From contig WLHA01000101.1 of assembly GCA_009702955.1 (NCBI GenBank), positions 1 to 5,628 on the forward strand: DNA of 5,628 nucleotides. The letters run 5' to 3'. The DNA comes from Actinomycetota bacterium. GTDB taxonomy: Bacteria > Actinomycetota > Acidimicrobiia > IMCC26256. This document shows, piece by piece, positions 1-5,561 of the stretch. Within the stretch, counting starts at the first letter, position 1, and each line of letters opens with the position of its first letter. The position numbers and the translations under genes are program-made. Below the pieces are notes generated by a model that ran no database searches, was not told the DNA's origin, and saw only the letters and a program-made list of their open reading frames with translations.

Positions 1-552
1 CCCGCGTCGCGCCTCGACTGGTTGGGTACCCAGAGACGCTTCGTTGACCATCCGGGCCTCGACATCGTACGGATGGGTGTACGCGCATATGACCCACACA
101 TAGGTCGGTTCCTCTCCCAGGATCCGATCGCGGGTGGCAGTGCAAACGATTACGACTATGTCAACGGTGATCCCATCAACAACCTCGACCTCGGTGGGAC
201 GTACTGCGTGACCGGCGTCAAGTGGCGTGACCGTGTTCCTGTATGGAATAGGGCCAAGCATCGATGGGGCTATAAGACCGTCGAGACTTGCAACGGCTAT
301 CGCTCGGCCGCTCAAAAGGTGGTGAAACGCGTCAAGCCCATTGCCGGCGTTGTTGTGTTCGTCGGAAAGTTTGCGATTGGGTGCGCCAAGATGGCCGGCC
401 CAGGCGCGATCGCTGGAGGCGCACTCGGCGCGTTGGCGCTCAATCCGGAAATTGGCGCTCCAGCGGGAGCGATTGGGTTCTGCCTGGTCGGTGGCGCCGC
501 AAACGCGTTCACACCAATGCCGCCGGGGCAGAGCATTCTAGGAGTGCCGTGA
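1..552 (+). CDS. RHS repeat-associated core protein, C-terminal end with variable (toxin-like) tail; 5' partial
   Basis: This is the last 183 residues of a longer protein; the frame is open at base 1, so the TTG at 22 is internal and not a start. Residues 5-66 match the conserved RHS repeat-associated core: MGVRAYDPHIGRFLSQDP (25-42), then a GGSANDYDYVN-type segment and DPINNLDL (57-64). In this family (established knowledge) the core ends a YD-repeat cocoon, and what follows is a strain-specific tail, often a toxin. Here the tail is about 117 residues. It opens with a basic, Trp-containing stretch (74-112) and continues with Gly/Ala-rich hydrophobic segments (about 113-147 and 152-170) that look membrane-seeking. 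I recognise no nuclease, deaminase or ADP-ribosyltransferase motif. The stop overlaps the next start. The RHS identity is secure; the tail activity is unknown, and a membrane-acting toxin is inference. Confidence 0.9.
   Translation, partial: PASRLDWLGTQRRFVDHPGLDIVRMGVRAYDPHIGRFLSQDPIAGGSANDYDYVNGDPINNLDLGGTYCVTGVKWRDRVPVWNRAKHRWGYKTVETCNGYRSAAQKVVKRVKPIAGVVVFVGKFAIGCAKMAGPGAIAGGALGALALNPEIGAPAGAIGFCLVGGAANAFTPMPPGQSILGVP
540..544 (+). promoter_or_regulatory. Ribosome binding site for the 552 gene
   Basis: AGGAG lies 7 bases before the ATG at 552, inside the last codons of the RHS gene. It fixes the start of the downstream gene at 552 rather than at any earlier in-frame codon, and it supports translational coupling to the RHS gene. 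Confidence 0.7.
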
Positions 553-830
553 TGTCAGCAGAGGCGCGGCGCGACTGGTTGATGACGCACCCGACACTTG
601 GCGTCGCGCTCTTAGTTTCAACGATCATGGTCCTTGCTATGCCGATCGTCCTGGTGCCCGCAGCAGCATCCGGGGTGGCGAGCGCAGTCCCGATAGCGCT
701 TGGTAGCACCGCCTTCGGGTGGGTAGGCGCCTTCATCTACGCGAGGATCGCGATTCAGCGCCAAGGAGCTGGCCCTGATTGGCGTCCGCCGACGCCGAAT
801 TCAAGCGAGAACGACGGGGAAGGCGAATAG
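552..830 (+). CDS. Small two-helix membrane protein, candidate RHS immunity protein
   Basis: A 92-residue protein that I do not recognise as a named family. The ATG overlaps the RHS stop by one base (TGATG) and has an AGGAG site 7 bases upstream, so it is very probably translated together with the RHS tail. Two hydrophobic segments are visible, about residues 15-39 and 43-68, separated by a short Ala/Ser/Gly turn. A charged N-terminus (MSAEARRDW) and a polar, Pro/Asn/Glu-rich C-terminus (71-92) flank them. There is no signal peptidase site or lipobox. In polymorphic toxin loci the gene directly after the toxin tail usually encodes its immunity protein; a membrane protein would suit a tail that acts at the membrane. 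The membrane prediction is read from the sequence; the immunity role is inferred from position only. Confidence 0.68.
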   Translation: MSAEARRDWLMTHPTLGVALLVSTIMVLAMPIVLVPAAASGVASAVPIALGSTAFGWVGAFIYARIAIQRQGAGPDWRPPTPNSSENDGEGE

Positions 831-833
831 CGC

Positions 834-1319
834 ATGCCGGTCCGACCGGGCGGCAAAGCGCCCGAGCCGAACTGCGGGCGGGCGGTTCTGCAGGATCCGC
901 GATTCCTCGGCCTCGCTGCCCTCTCGATCGCGATCTCTGCGGGGTACTCGACTACCGGGTCGGCAGGTTCCGTCGCTGTTCGGATCGCTAGTTTCGTGGT
1001 CGGCGCGGTGTGCCTCGTGGCCTTCAACGCGTTCCTGGTCATGATTACTCTGCGGCACTCAACGCCTTCGCAAGAGGCGATGGTCCGCTCCCGCAACGCC
1101 CTCTTCGCTCTCGCAGCCGTGTTCCTAGCGCTCGCAGTATTTGGCGCGGTGGCGCGAGGACACGAGCGTTACTGCTGTGCGCCGAAGGGTCGAAGGTGTC
1201 GAGGTCAGAGGCAGGGATGCCTGAGGCAATGGCGCGTTCTACGCCGAAGGTCGCCGCGTGCGACCTGGGCTCGATGGTCAGAGGGCCCTACCTGCCGCAT
1301 TAACGCTCTAGTTAGATGA
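834..1319 (+). CDS. Predicted three-helix membrane protein with doubtful C-terminus
   Basis: A 161-residue frame starting 3 bases after the previous stop, with a GGGGAAGG purine-rich site at 816-823 before the ATG, so it is likely in the same operon as the RHS gene. Hydrophobic segments lie at about residues 24-41, 47-72 and 89-107. I recognise no family; a second immunity protein or an accessory of the RHS tail is possible by position. The final 53 residues are odd: 14 Arg and 5 Cys, no hydrophobic core, and unremarkable third-base G+C. The +1-shifted frame to a TAA at 1301-1303 reads more like protein (Ala/Glu/Ser/Lys-rich) and has higher third-base G+C. The tail may therefore be a frameshift product or decayed sequence. 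As drawn, the gene overlaps the convergent Sir2 gene by 8 bases. Confidence 0.5.
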   Translation: MPVRPGGKAPEPNCGRAVLQDPRFLGLAALSIAISAGYSTTGSAGSVAVRIASFVVGAVCLVAFNAFLVMITLRHSTPSQEAMVRSRNALFALAAVFLALAVFGAVARGHERYCCAPKGRRCRGQRQGCLRQWRVLRRRSPRATWARWSEGPTCRINALVR

Positions 1320-2094
1320 GCGCTACGAGAGCGGGGAGTACCTCGCCTATCGGTGCATGGGATACAGCATCTGCGAGATCGTCGTATGGCGTGGGCTCGC
1401 CATTGATGATTATTAAGCGTGCGCCCGTGCTCAATGCGGTGCGCGGCAGATTCGCTACTGGAAAGACTCCGAGTGAAGTTCCGATGGCAATGAATAGGTC
1501 TGCATTCTTCGCGCTGCGCATGGAGCGCGCGAGGTCGGCACTGTTAAGCGACTCACCGAATGAGACTGTGCCGCTCTTGAGCATTCCTCCGCACTCAAGG
1601 CACGCGGGGTCTTCTTCGCCAGCAGCCACACGATCGAGCGTCTCGCCCATCGGGCCGCGCCAGCCACACGCAAGGCACTTAACCTCAAGGGTTGTTCCGT
1701 GTATCTCGATTACGCGCATCGGGTCTGAGCCTGCATGGAGGTGAAGGCCATCGATGTTCTGCGTGACGAGTAGATCTAAGTTGGCGGCCTTCTCGAGGTC
1801 AACAAGTGCGCGATGCCCGGCGTTTGGGTCGGCCTCCCAGATTCCGTTGGTGCGTCGAGCGTGCCAGTTACGTTTACGCAACTCTGCATCGGTGGTGTAG
1901 TAGCGAATATCTGAGACCTTCTCGGCGTCTGGGTTCTTGGTCCAGAGTCCGTTGGGTCCGCGAAAATCTGGGATCCCCGACTCCGTTGAGATACCTGCAC
2001 CAGTAAGCACGCAGATCGACTTAGCGCTACGAATCCAGCCCGCAACGGTCTCTATTGGAGTCTCCCCAAACGGAGAGGGGTCAATTTGGCTCAC
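1312..2094 (-). CDS. cobB: Sir2-family NAD-dependent protein deacylase (sirtuin)
   Basis: A complete 260-residue sirtuin, normal length for the bacterial family. It removes acetyl or other acyl groups from protein lysines using NAD+, releasing nicotinamide and O-acyl-ADP-ribose in the cytoplasm. Visible motifs in order: GAGIS (32-36) and GIPDFRG (40-46) of the NAD-binding Rossmann fold; TQNIDGLH (111-118); HG with catalytic His132; two zinc Cys pairs, C140/C143 and C165/C168; GTSLGVFPVA (205-214); and NGEPTPYD (231-238). I see no clear Tyr-x-x-Arg pair of the desuccinylase (SIRT5-like) class, so a deacetylase or short-chain deacylase is more likely. The start is GTG at 2094, with a TACCCT hexamer exactly 6 bases upstream and no Shine-Dalgarno site, suggesting a leaderless mRNA. 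It diverges from the acyl-CoA mutase across 42 bases. The symbol is the generic bacterial sirtuin name; substrates are unknown. Confidence 0.96.
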   Translation of the reverse strand: MSQIDPSPFGETPIETVAGWIRSAKSICVLTGAGISTESGIPDFRGPNGLWTKNPDAEKVSDIRYYTTDAELRKRNWHARRTNGIWEADPNAGHRALVDLEKAANLDLLVTQNIDGLHLHAGSDPMRVIEIHGTTLEVKCLACGWRGPMGETLDRVAAGEEDPACLECGGMLKSGTVSFGESLNSADLARSMRSAKNADLFIAIGTSLGVFPVANLPRTALSTGARLIIINGEPTPYDDLADAVSHAPIGEVLPALVALI

Positions 2095-2100
2095 CCACTT

Positions 2101-2106
2101 AGGGTA
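2101..2106 (-). promoter_or_regulatory. Putative leaderless -10 element of the sirtuin gene
   Basis: On the minus strand TACCCT (TANNNT) is followed by 6 bases and the GTG start, so the hexamer sits at -12 to -7 if transcription starts at the G of the start codon. There is no purine-rich ribosome site in between. I see no convincing -35 box. Confidence 0.5.
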
Positions 2107-2122
2107 TCTGCGGCGGCGCCGG

Positions 2123-2128
2123 TAGTCT
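2123..2128 (+). promoter_or_regulatory. Putative leaderless -10 element of the acyl-CoA mutase gene
   Basis: TAGTCT (TANNNT) lies 8 bases before the ATG at 2137. The gap (TGCCCACT) has no Shine-Dalgarno sequence. Transcription would start at A2134 or at the ATG itself, leaving a leader of 0-3 bases. No TTGACA-like -35 is present. The hexamer is only 17 bases from the opposing sirtuin -10. Confidence 0.45.
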
Positions 2129-2136
2129 TGCCCACT

Positions 2137-3723
2137 ATGGCTAAAGATGAGACCCGCCGCACTGATTCAGGGATCGAGATCAAATCGGTCTACACGCAGA
2201 ATGACCTCGAGGGGTTCGACCCCGATGAGCGACTAGGCCTACCAGGTAGCGCCCCTTACACGCGCGGTGTCTATGAGCAGATGTACCGAACGCGACCTTG
2301 GACAATGCGTCAGTACTCTGGTTTTGGGACTGCAGACGAGACCAATAAGCGATTCCATTTTCTCCTTGGTGCAGGGCAGACCGGGCTCTCATGCGCCTTC
2401 GACCTCCCAACACAGATGGGCTACGACTCAGACCACCCGCGCTCTGAGGGCGAGGTCGGCAAGGTAGGAGTAGCGATCGACTCTCTCGACGATATGGAGA
2501 TACTGCTTCGCGGTCTCCCTCTCGACAAGATCACCACCTCAATGACGATCAACTCAACGGCTGCGATTCTGATTCTCCTCTACCAATTGGTCGCCGAGGG
2601 CCAGGGAGTGCCCGCTACCGCGATCGGTGGGACAATTCAGAATGATCTCCTTAAAGAGTATGTAGCGCGCGGTACCTATATATATCCGCCGCGCCCGTCG
2701 ATGCGGATCATCACCGATATTTTTGCTTACTGCAACGACAACATCCCCCGTTGGAACACGATCTCAATCTCGGGTTACCACATCCGTGAAGCCGGCTCTA
2801 CCGCAGTGCAGGAGATTGCATTCACGCTCTCAAATGGCATTGCCTATGTGCAGGCTGCGATTGATGCAGGCCTAAATGTCGATGAGTTCGCCCCGCGACT
2901 TTCGTTCTTCTGGAACGGGCACAACAACTTCTTCGAGGAGGTTGCCAAGTACCGAGCTGCACGGCGTATGTGGTACCGAATCATGACTGATCGTTTCGGG
3001 GCAAAGGACGAGCGATCCAAGATGCTTCGATTCCACACGCAGACCGCGGGATCAATGCTCACTGCGCAGCAGCCAGAGAACAATGTTGTGCGAGTCGCTG
3101 TTCAGTCGCTCGCTGCAGTTCTCGGCGGAACCCAGAGTCTTCATACCAATGGTTTCGATGAGGCTCTAGGCCTCCCCACAGAGGCCGCGGCCAAGGTGGC
3201 ACTGCGAACTCAGCAGATCATTGCCTATGAGACCGGTGTGACCGAGACCGTTGACCCGCTCGCTGGTTCTTACTTCGTAGAGGCATTAACCGATGAGGTT
3301 GAGGCTGGAGCATGGGAGTACATCAAGCGTATTGACGAGATGGGTGGGGCAGTAGCTGCAATCGAATCCGGCTTCATGCAGGACGAGATTGAGCAGGCTG
3401 CATTTGAGTGGACTAAATCTGTTGATGCGAAGGACAAATTTATTATCGGCGTCAATCGCTTCGAGGAGGACTCGCATGCTGAGCCTGTTGTCTTCCCAAT
3501 TGATCCGCTGCTTGAGACTCAGCAGGCTGATCGCGTGCGAGCACTTCGTGCGCGACGGGATCAGGGTGCAGTTGATGCTGCTCTCGCCGAGTTAGCCATT
3601 GCGGCTCGAGGCACTCAGAACCTTCTCTACCCAATGAAGGATGCACTTAGGGCTTACGCAACTCTCGGCGAGGTAAGCGATGTGCTGCGCGGAGAGTTCG
3701 GCGTCTATACCCCTGCGCGCTGA
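2137..3723 (+). CDS. Coenzyme B12-dependent acyl-CoA mutase, large (catalytic) subunit, methylmalonyl-CoA mutase type
   Basis: A complete 528-residue catalytic subunit; the TIM-barrel substrate domain fills the protein. The C-terminal B12-binding domain with its DxHxxG motif, fused in MutB, is absent, so a separate small subunit must supply it; none is encoded here. The family moves a carbonyl-CoA group by a radical mechanism, for example (R)-methylmalonyl-CoA to succinyl-CoA in propionyl-CoA use. Aligned by memory to Propionibacterium MutB, a constant offset of 29 places Y60, Q168, R178, Y214 and H215 at MutB Y89, Q197, R207, Y243 and H244. Y60 and R178 favour a dicarboxylyl-CoA substrate; isobutyryl-CoA mutase has Phe and Gln, and 2-hydroxyisobutyryl-CoA mutase has Ile at the first site. 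Other landmarks are RTRPWTMRQYSGFG (51-64), FDLPTQMGYDSD (88-99), LSFFW (255-259) and TQSLHTN (332-338). The ATG at 2137 is preferred because the longer frame from TTG 2086 would enter the sirtuin gene. Ethylmalonyl-CoA remains a possible substrate. Confidence 0.93.
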   Translation: MAKDETRRTDSGIEIKSVYTQNDLEGFDPDERLGLPGSAPYTRGVYEQMYRTRPWTMRQYSGFGTADETNKRFHFLLGAGQTGLSCAFDLPTQMGYDSDHPRSEGEVGKVGVAIDSLDDMEILLRGLPLDKITTSMTINSTAAILILLYQLVAEGQGVPATAIGGTIQNDLLKEYVARGTYIYPPRPSMRIITDIFAYCNDNIPRWNTISISGYHIREAGSTAVQEIAFTLSNGIAYVQAAIDAGLNVDEFAPRLSFFWNGHNNFFEEVAKYRAARRMWYRIMTDRFGAKDERSKMLRFHTQTAGSMLTAQQPENNVVRVAVQSLAAVLGGTQSLHTNGFDEALGLPTEAAAKVALRTQQIIAYETGVTETVDPLAGSYFVEALTDEVEAGAWEYIKRIDEMGGAVAAIESGFMQDEIEQAAFEWTKSVDAKDKFIIGVNRFEEDSHAEPVVFPIDPLLETQQADRVRALRARRDQGAVDAALAELAIAARGTQNLLYPMKDALRAYATLGEVSDVLRGEFGVYTPAR

Positions 3724-3764
3724 TCTGCATTCCTATTTGGTTCGCGCGCTTGGTAGAGCGTTCT

Positions 3765-3786
3765 CTTAGTAATAGTGCTTACTGAG
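3765..3786. terminator. Hairpin between convergent genes, weak bidirectional terminator candidate
   Basis: CTTAGTAA, a 6-base loop TAGTGC, then TTACTGAG form an 8-bp stem with one G-T wobble. It ends directly against the stop codon of the exonuclease and lies 41 bases after the mutase stop. It is AT-rich and lacks a T-run on either side, so intrinsic termination would be weak. Its position between converging genes is the main support. Confidence 0.35.
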
Positions 3787-4944
3787 TTAGGCCATGATCT
3801 TTGTTAGAGCGACAAAATCATCAACCGAAATAACTGGTATTGCATAGTCACGCGCTTTGCGTGCTTTGCCAGAGGAGGATGACGGGTCGGCGGCTACCAC
3901 TAGATCGCAGGCGGAGCGCGTAACGCTCTCTACGGGTATCAACTTGGCCGCAACAGCGGTTGCCTCAAGCCTCGATCTTGCCCATTCGTTGCCGCGGTCG
4001 TCAACGACGGTGCCGGTGAAGCAGACGCGCATTCCGGGAGTAATAGCTGAAATCCCAGGTAGCTCATCAGCTGGAGGCACTCGATGCATCGGAACCTCAA
4101 GAAGCGTGGCTAGGCGCTCAAGTGCTGCGTGCTCAAGCTCGGAGATGATTCCGTCGCGCTTGCTGGCTGCAACAAAGGCATCGAAGTAGCGGTCGTGTAG
4201 GTCGGAGACTTCACCGGCGCCGGCCTGTGCGTGTGTTGCAAGAACCTGCAGGGCTCCTCGCTCATCGCTATCGAGATGAAAATCATCGAGCATCCAATCG
4301 AGTGTTTCGAGATAAGAGCGATCGAATGAACCAGCGCGGGCCTCAGCCTCGGCGCAGACGCGTGCGAGTACTGCCGCTCCGTCTATTGAGAATGCATCTC
4401 TGCGCAGCGTGCGGAAAGACCTGTGCAGATCGCCATCGAGACTCGCTGCTGTTAGATCCGTAGGGGCATCCCGGTAGAGCTTCTTTAGAATCTCTGCCGA
4501 GGCGCGAGCATCTGCAATAGCGCGGTGGTGATCGTCGAGAGTGATGCTGTGCTGCTTAACCGCCTTTGAGAGGCTGGTGCCGGAGAGTCTGTAGGTGCAG
4601 ATCCCTTCACCCGGATTGAACTCTGCATCTAAGCGATCAATCTCGCTAGCGATCATTCGTAGGTCGAATGGAAGATTATGTGCGACAAGGACGTGGCCAT
4701 GTAGGCGAGCCGCTAAATCTCCGGCGATCTCCGCGAACGTTGGTGCTGCCTCGACCATCGACGCTGTAATGCCATGCACATGAACCGGGCCAACATCGCG
4801 CTCAGGGTTGATAAGCGTGTCGTATTCGTCTACGACATCTAGCCCGGGGGTACTGGGGTCGAGTACAACAACTGCAATCTCAATTATGCGATCTCGCGAT
4901 GCGAGCCCTGTGGTTTCACAGTCGATCACAGCGAGAAGTGGCAT
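3787..4944 (-). CDS. DEDDh 3'-5' exonuclease with C-terminal BRCT domain (DnaQ/Pol III epsilon-like)
   Basis: A 385-residue protein from the ATG at 4944. Residues 4-160 form a DnaQ-type exonuclease domain with the full catalytic set: IDCETTG (D8, E10), HNLPFD (D94) and HHRAIAD (H140, D145). This family removes nucleotides 3' to 5' using two metal ions. Residues about 170-290 are a helical region ending in DGIISELEHAALERLATLL, which recalls TerB-like helical domains (tentative). Residues 296-382 are a BRCT domain of the NAD-ligase type: MRVCFTGTV, then ACDLVVAADPSSSSGKARKA and IPVISVDDF. The layout suggests a DNA repair or damage-processing nuclease rather than the replicative proofreader. The chosen start lies just before the first beta strand and 7 bases after a TAGCCT hexamer. 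A longer frame from GTG 5052 adds 36 residues and overlaps the upstream stop as GTGA; both starts may be used. Confidence 0.9.
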   Translation of the reverse strand: MPLLAVIDCETTGLASRDRIIEIAVVVLDPSTPGLDVVDEYDTLINPERDVGPVHVHGITASMVEAAPTFAEIAGDLAARLHGHVLVAHNLPFDLRMIASEIDRLDAEFNPGEGICTYRLSGTSLSKAVKQHSITLDDHHRAIADARASAEILKKLYRDAPTDLTAASLDGDLHRSFRTLRRDAFSIDGAAVLARVCAEAEARAGSFDRSYLETLDWMLDDFHLDSDERGALQVLATHAQAGAGEVSDLHDRYFDAFVAASKRDGIISELEHAALERLATLLEVPMHRVPPADELPGISAITPGMRVCFTGTVVDDRGNEWARSRLEATAVAAKLIPVESVTRSACDLVVAADPSSSSGKARKARDYAIPVISVDDFVALTKIMA

Positions 4945-4951
4945 GGGGTTG

Positions 4952-4957
4952 AGGCTA
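4952..4957 (-). promoter_or_regulatory. Putative leaderless -10 element of the exonuclease gene
   Basis: On the minus strand TAGCCT (TANNNT) is followed by CAACCCC and then the ATG at 4944. There is no Shine-Dalgarno sequence between them. It is the third gene in this window with the same arrangement, which supports both the promoter and the choice of start. No clear -35 is seen. Confidence 0.45.
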
Positions 4958-5048
4958 ACGGCTCGGCTCTCGGATGGCTGTGCGGCGCGCTCCAATAGCG
5001 ATTGGCCTCGACCCATGACCGCTGCCCGACGGTATCTACCAAGAATGC

Positions 5049-5243
5049 TCACCCGGTGTGGGGGAGGCGTTGCTTGGTGCTCGGTGCCTGCTGAATGCGT
5101 GCGAGGGTTGCGCGTGCCTCTGCGACACCCTTGCGCCCTATCTGCCGGGTCTTGGCATCTAAGTGACGGCTTCTCTGGCCGCCTGGGAGGAGACGAAGTT
5201 GTGAACTCATCTCTTCATTAAACAATGACGGTGTGACAACCAT
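5049..5243 (-). CDS. Small basic protein of unknown function, upstream of the exonuclease
   Basis: A 64-residue protein from the ATG at 5243, which has GGAG 5 bases upstream. An ATG at 5210 would give 53 residues but has no spaced ribosome site, and a GTG at 5249 overlaps the Shine-Dalgarno site. Residues 15-22 read QLRLLPGG. Residues 28-48, from HLDAKTRQ to EARATLA, form a basic, probably helical stretch that resembles short uncharacterised actinobacterial proteins with an LDxxTRxxGRxGxAxARxxL pattern; this is from memory and not checked. The C-terminus is polar and looks disordered. There is no membrane segment or metal site. Its TGA overlaps the possible GTG start of the exonuclease (GTGA), and both genes run the same way, so they are probably co-transcribed. 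A nucleic-acid-binding role is possible from the charge, but I assign no function. Confidence 0.55.
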   Translation of the reverse strand: MVVTPSLFNEEMSSQLRLLPGGQRSRHLDAKTRQIGRKGVAEARATLARIQQAPSTKQRLPHTG

Positions 5244-5248
5244 GCCCA

Positions 5249-5252
5249 CTCC
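5249..5252 (-). promoter_or_regulatory. Ribosome binding site of the 64-residue gene
   Basis: GGAG on the minus strand, 5 bases before the ATG at 5243. Unlike its neighbours, this gene has a normal Shine-Dalgarno site, so its mRNA should carry a leader. Confidence 0.45.
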
Positions 5253-5262
5253 GATCGTCGCT

Positions 5263-5281
5263 GCCGGTTCATTTGACCGGC
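5263..5281. repeat. Perfect inverted repeat GCCGGT-N7-ACCGGC
   Basis: Two perfect 6-base arms are separated by TCATTTG, centred 29 bases upstream of the ATG of the small gene. The size and position fit a dimeric repressor operator or a leader hairpin. No T-run follows, so it is not a good terminator. Confidence 0.4.
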
Positions 5282-5321
5282 CTCGTATTCGACCTCAGTT
5301 CCGCCCTCGGTCATTTTCAGT

Positions 5322-5371
5322 GCGATTACTAGCGATTACTAGCCATTTCTGCCCATTGCTAGCCCTTATTG
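5322..5371. repeat. Five tandem imperfect 10-base repeats
   Basis: Consecutive units are GCGATTACTA, GCGATTACTA, GCCATTTCTG, CCCATTGCTA and GCCCTTATTG. C at unit position 2, TT at 5-6 and T at 9 are kept in all five; the first two units are identical. The 10-base period is close to one helical turn, so repeated sites would face the same side of the DNA. The array lies about 80-130 bases upstream of the small gene. Function is unknown. Confidence 0.6.
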
Positions 5372-5561
5372 CGGTATTTCTGTACTGCGGGTCTTGATTT
5401 CTTGCTTCTTGAAGTTCTCTATCGGTAACGAATATGGGGCACTTAAGGTTCCATTTATCTCTAAATTGCTGGTGCTCTGTAGCGCTCTCCTCCGCTCCTC
5501 CCGCGCACTTACCCCGCTCGTTCTCTGCTCTGGAGTATTCAGGAAGCTCGCTGTATTCGCT

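Noticed and set aside
288..551. Upstream extension of the 92-residue membrane protein frame, from 288
   Set aside because: It lies in another frame inside the RHS tail and is Arg/Cys/Gly-rich shadow translation; the real start at 552 has a ribosome site.
755..1096. Minus-strand reading frames of 85 and 113 residues
   Set aside because: They are opposite the plus-strand membrane protein genes, Arg/Pro-rich, and without starts preceded by ribosome sites or promoters.
1304..1322. CGCTC/GAGCG hairpin at the convergent end of the sirtuin gene
   Set aside because: 5-bp stem with a 9-base loop, no T-run, and partly inside the sirtuin coding end; too weak to call a terminator.
2086..2136. N-terminal extension of the mutase from TTG 2086
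   Set aside because: It would run through the divergent promoter region into the sirtuin start, and its Ala/Pro/Val-rich residues do not match the family. ATG 2137 gives a normal subunit.
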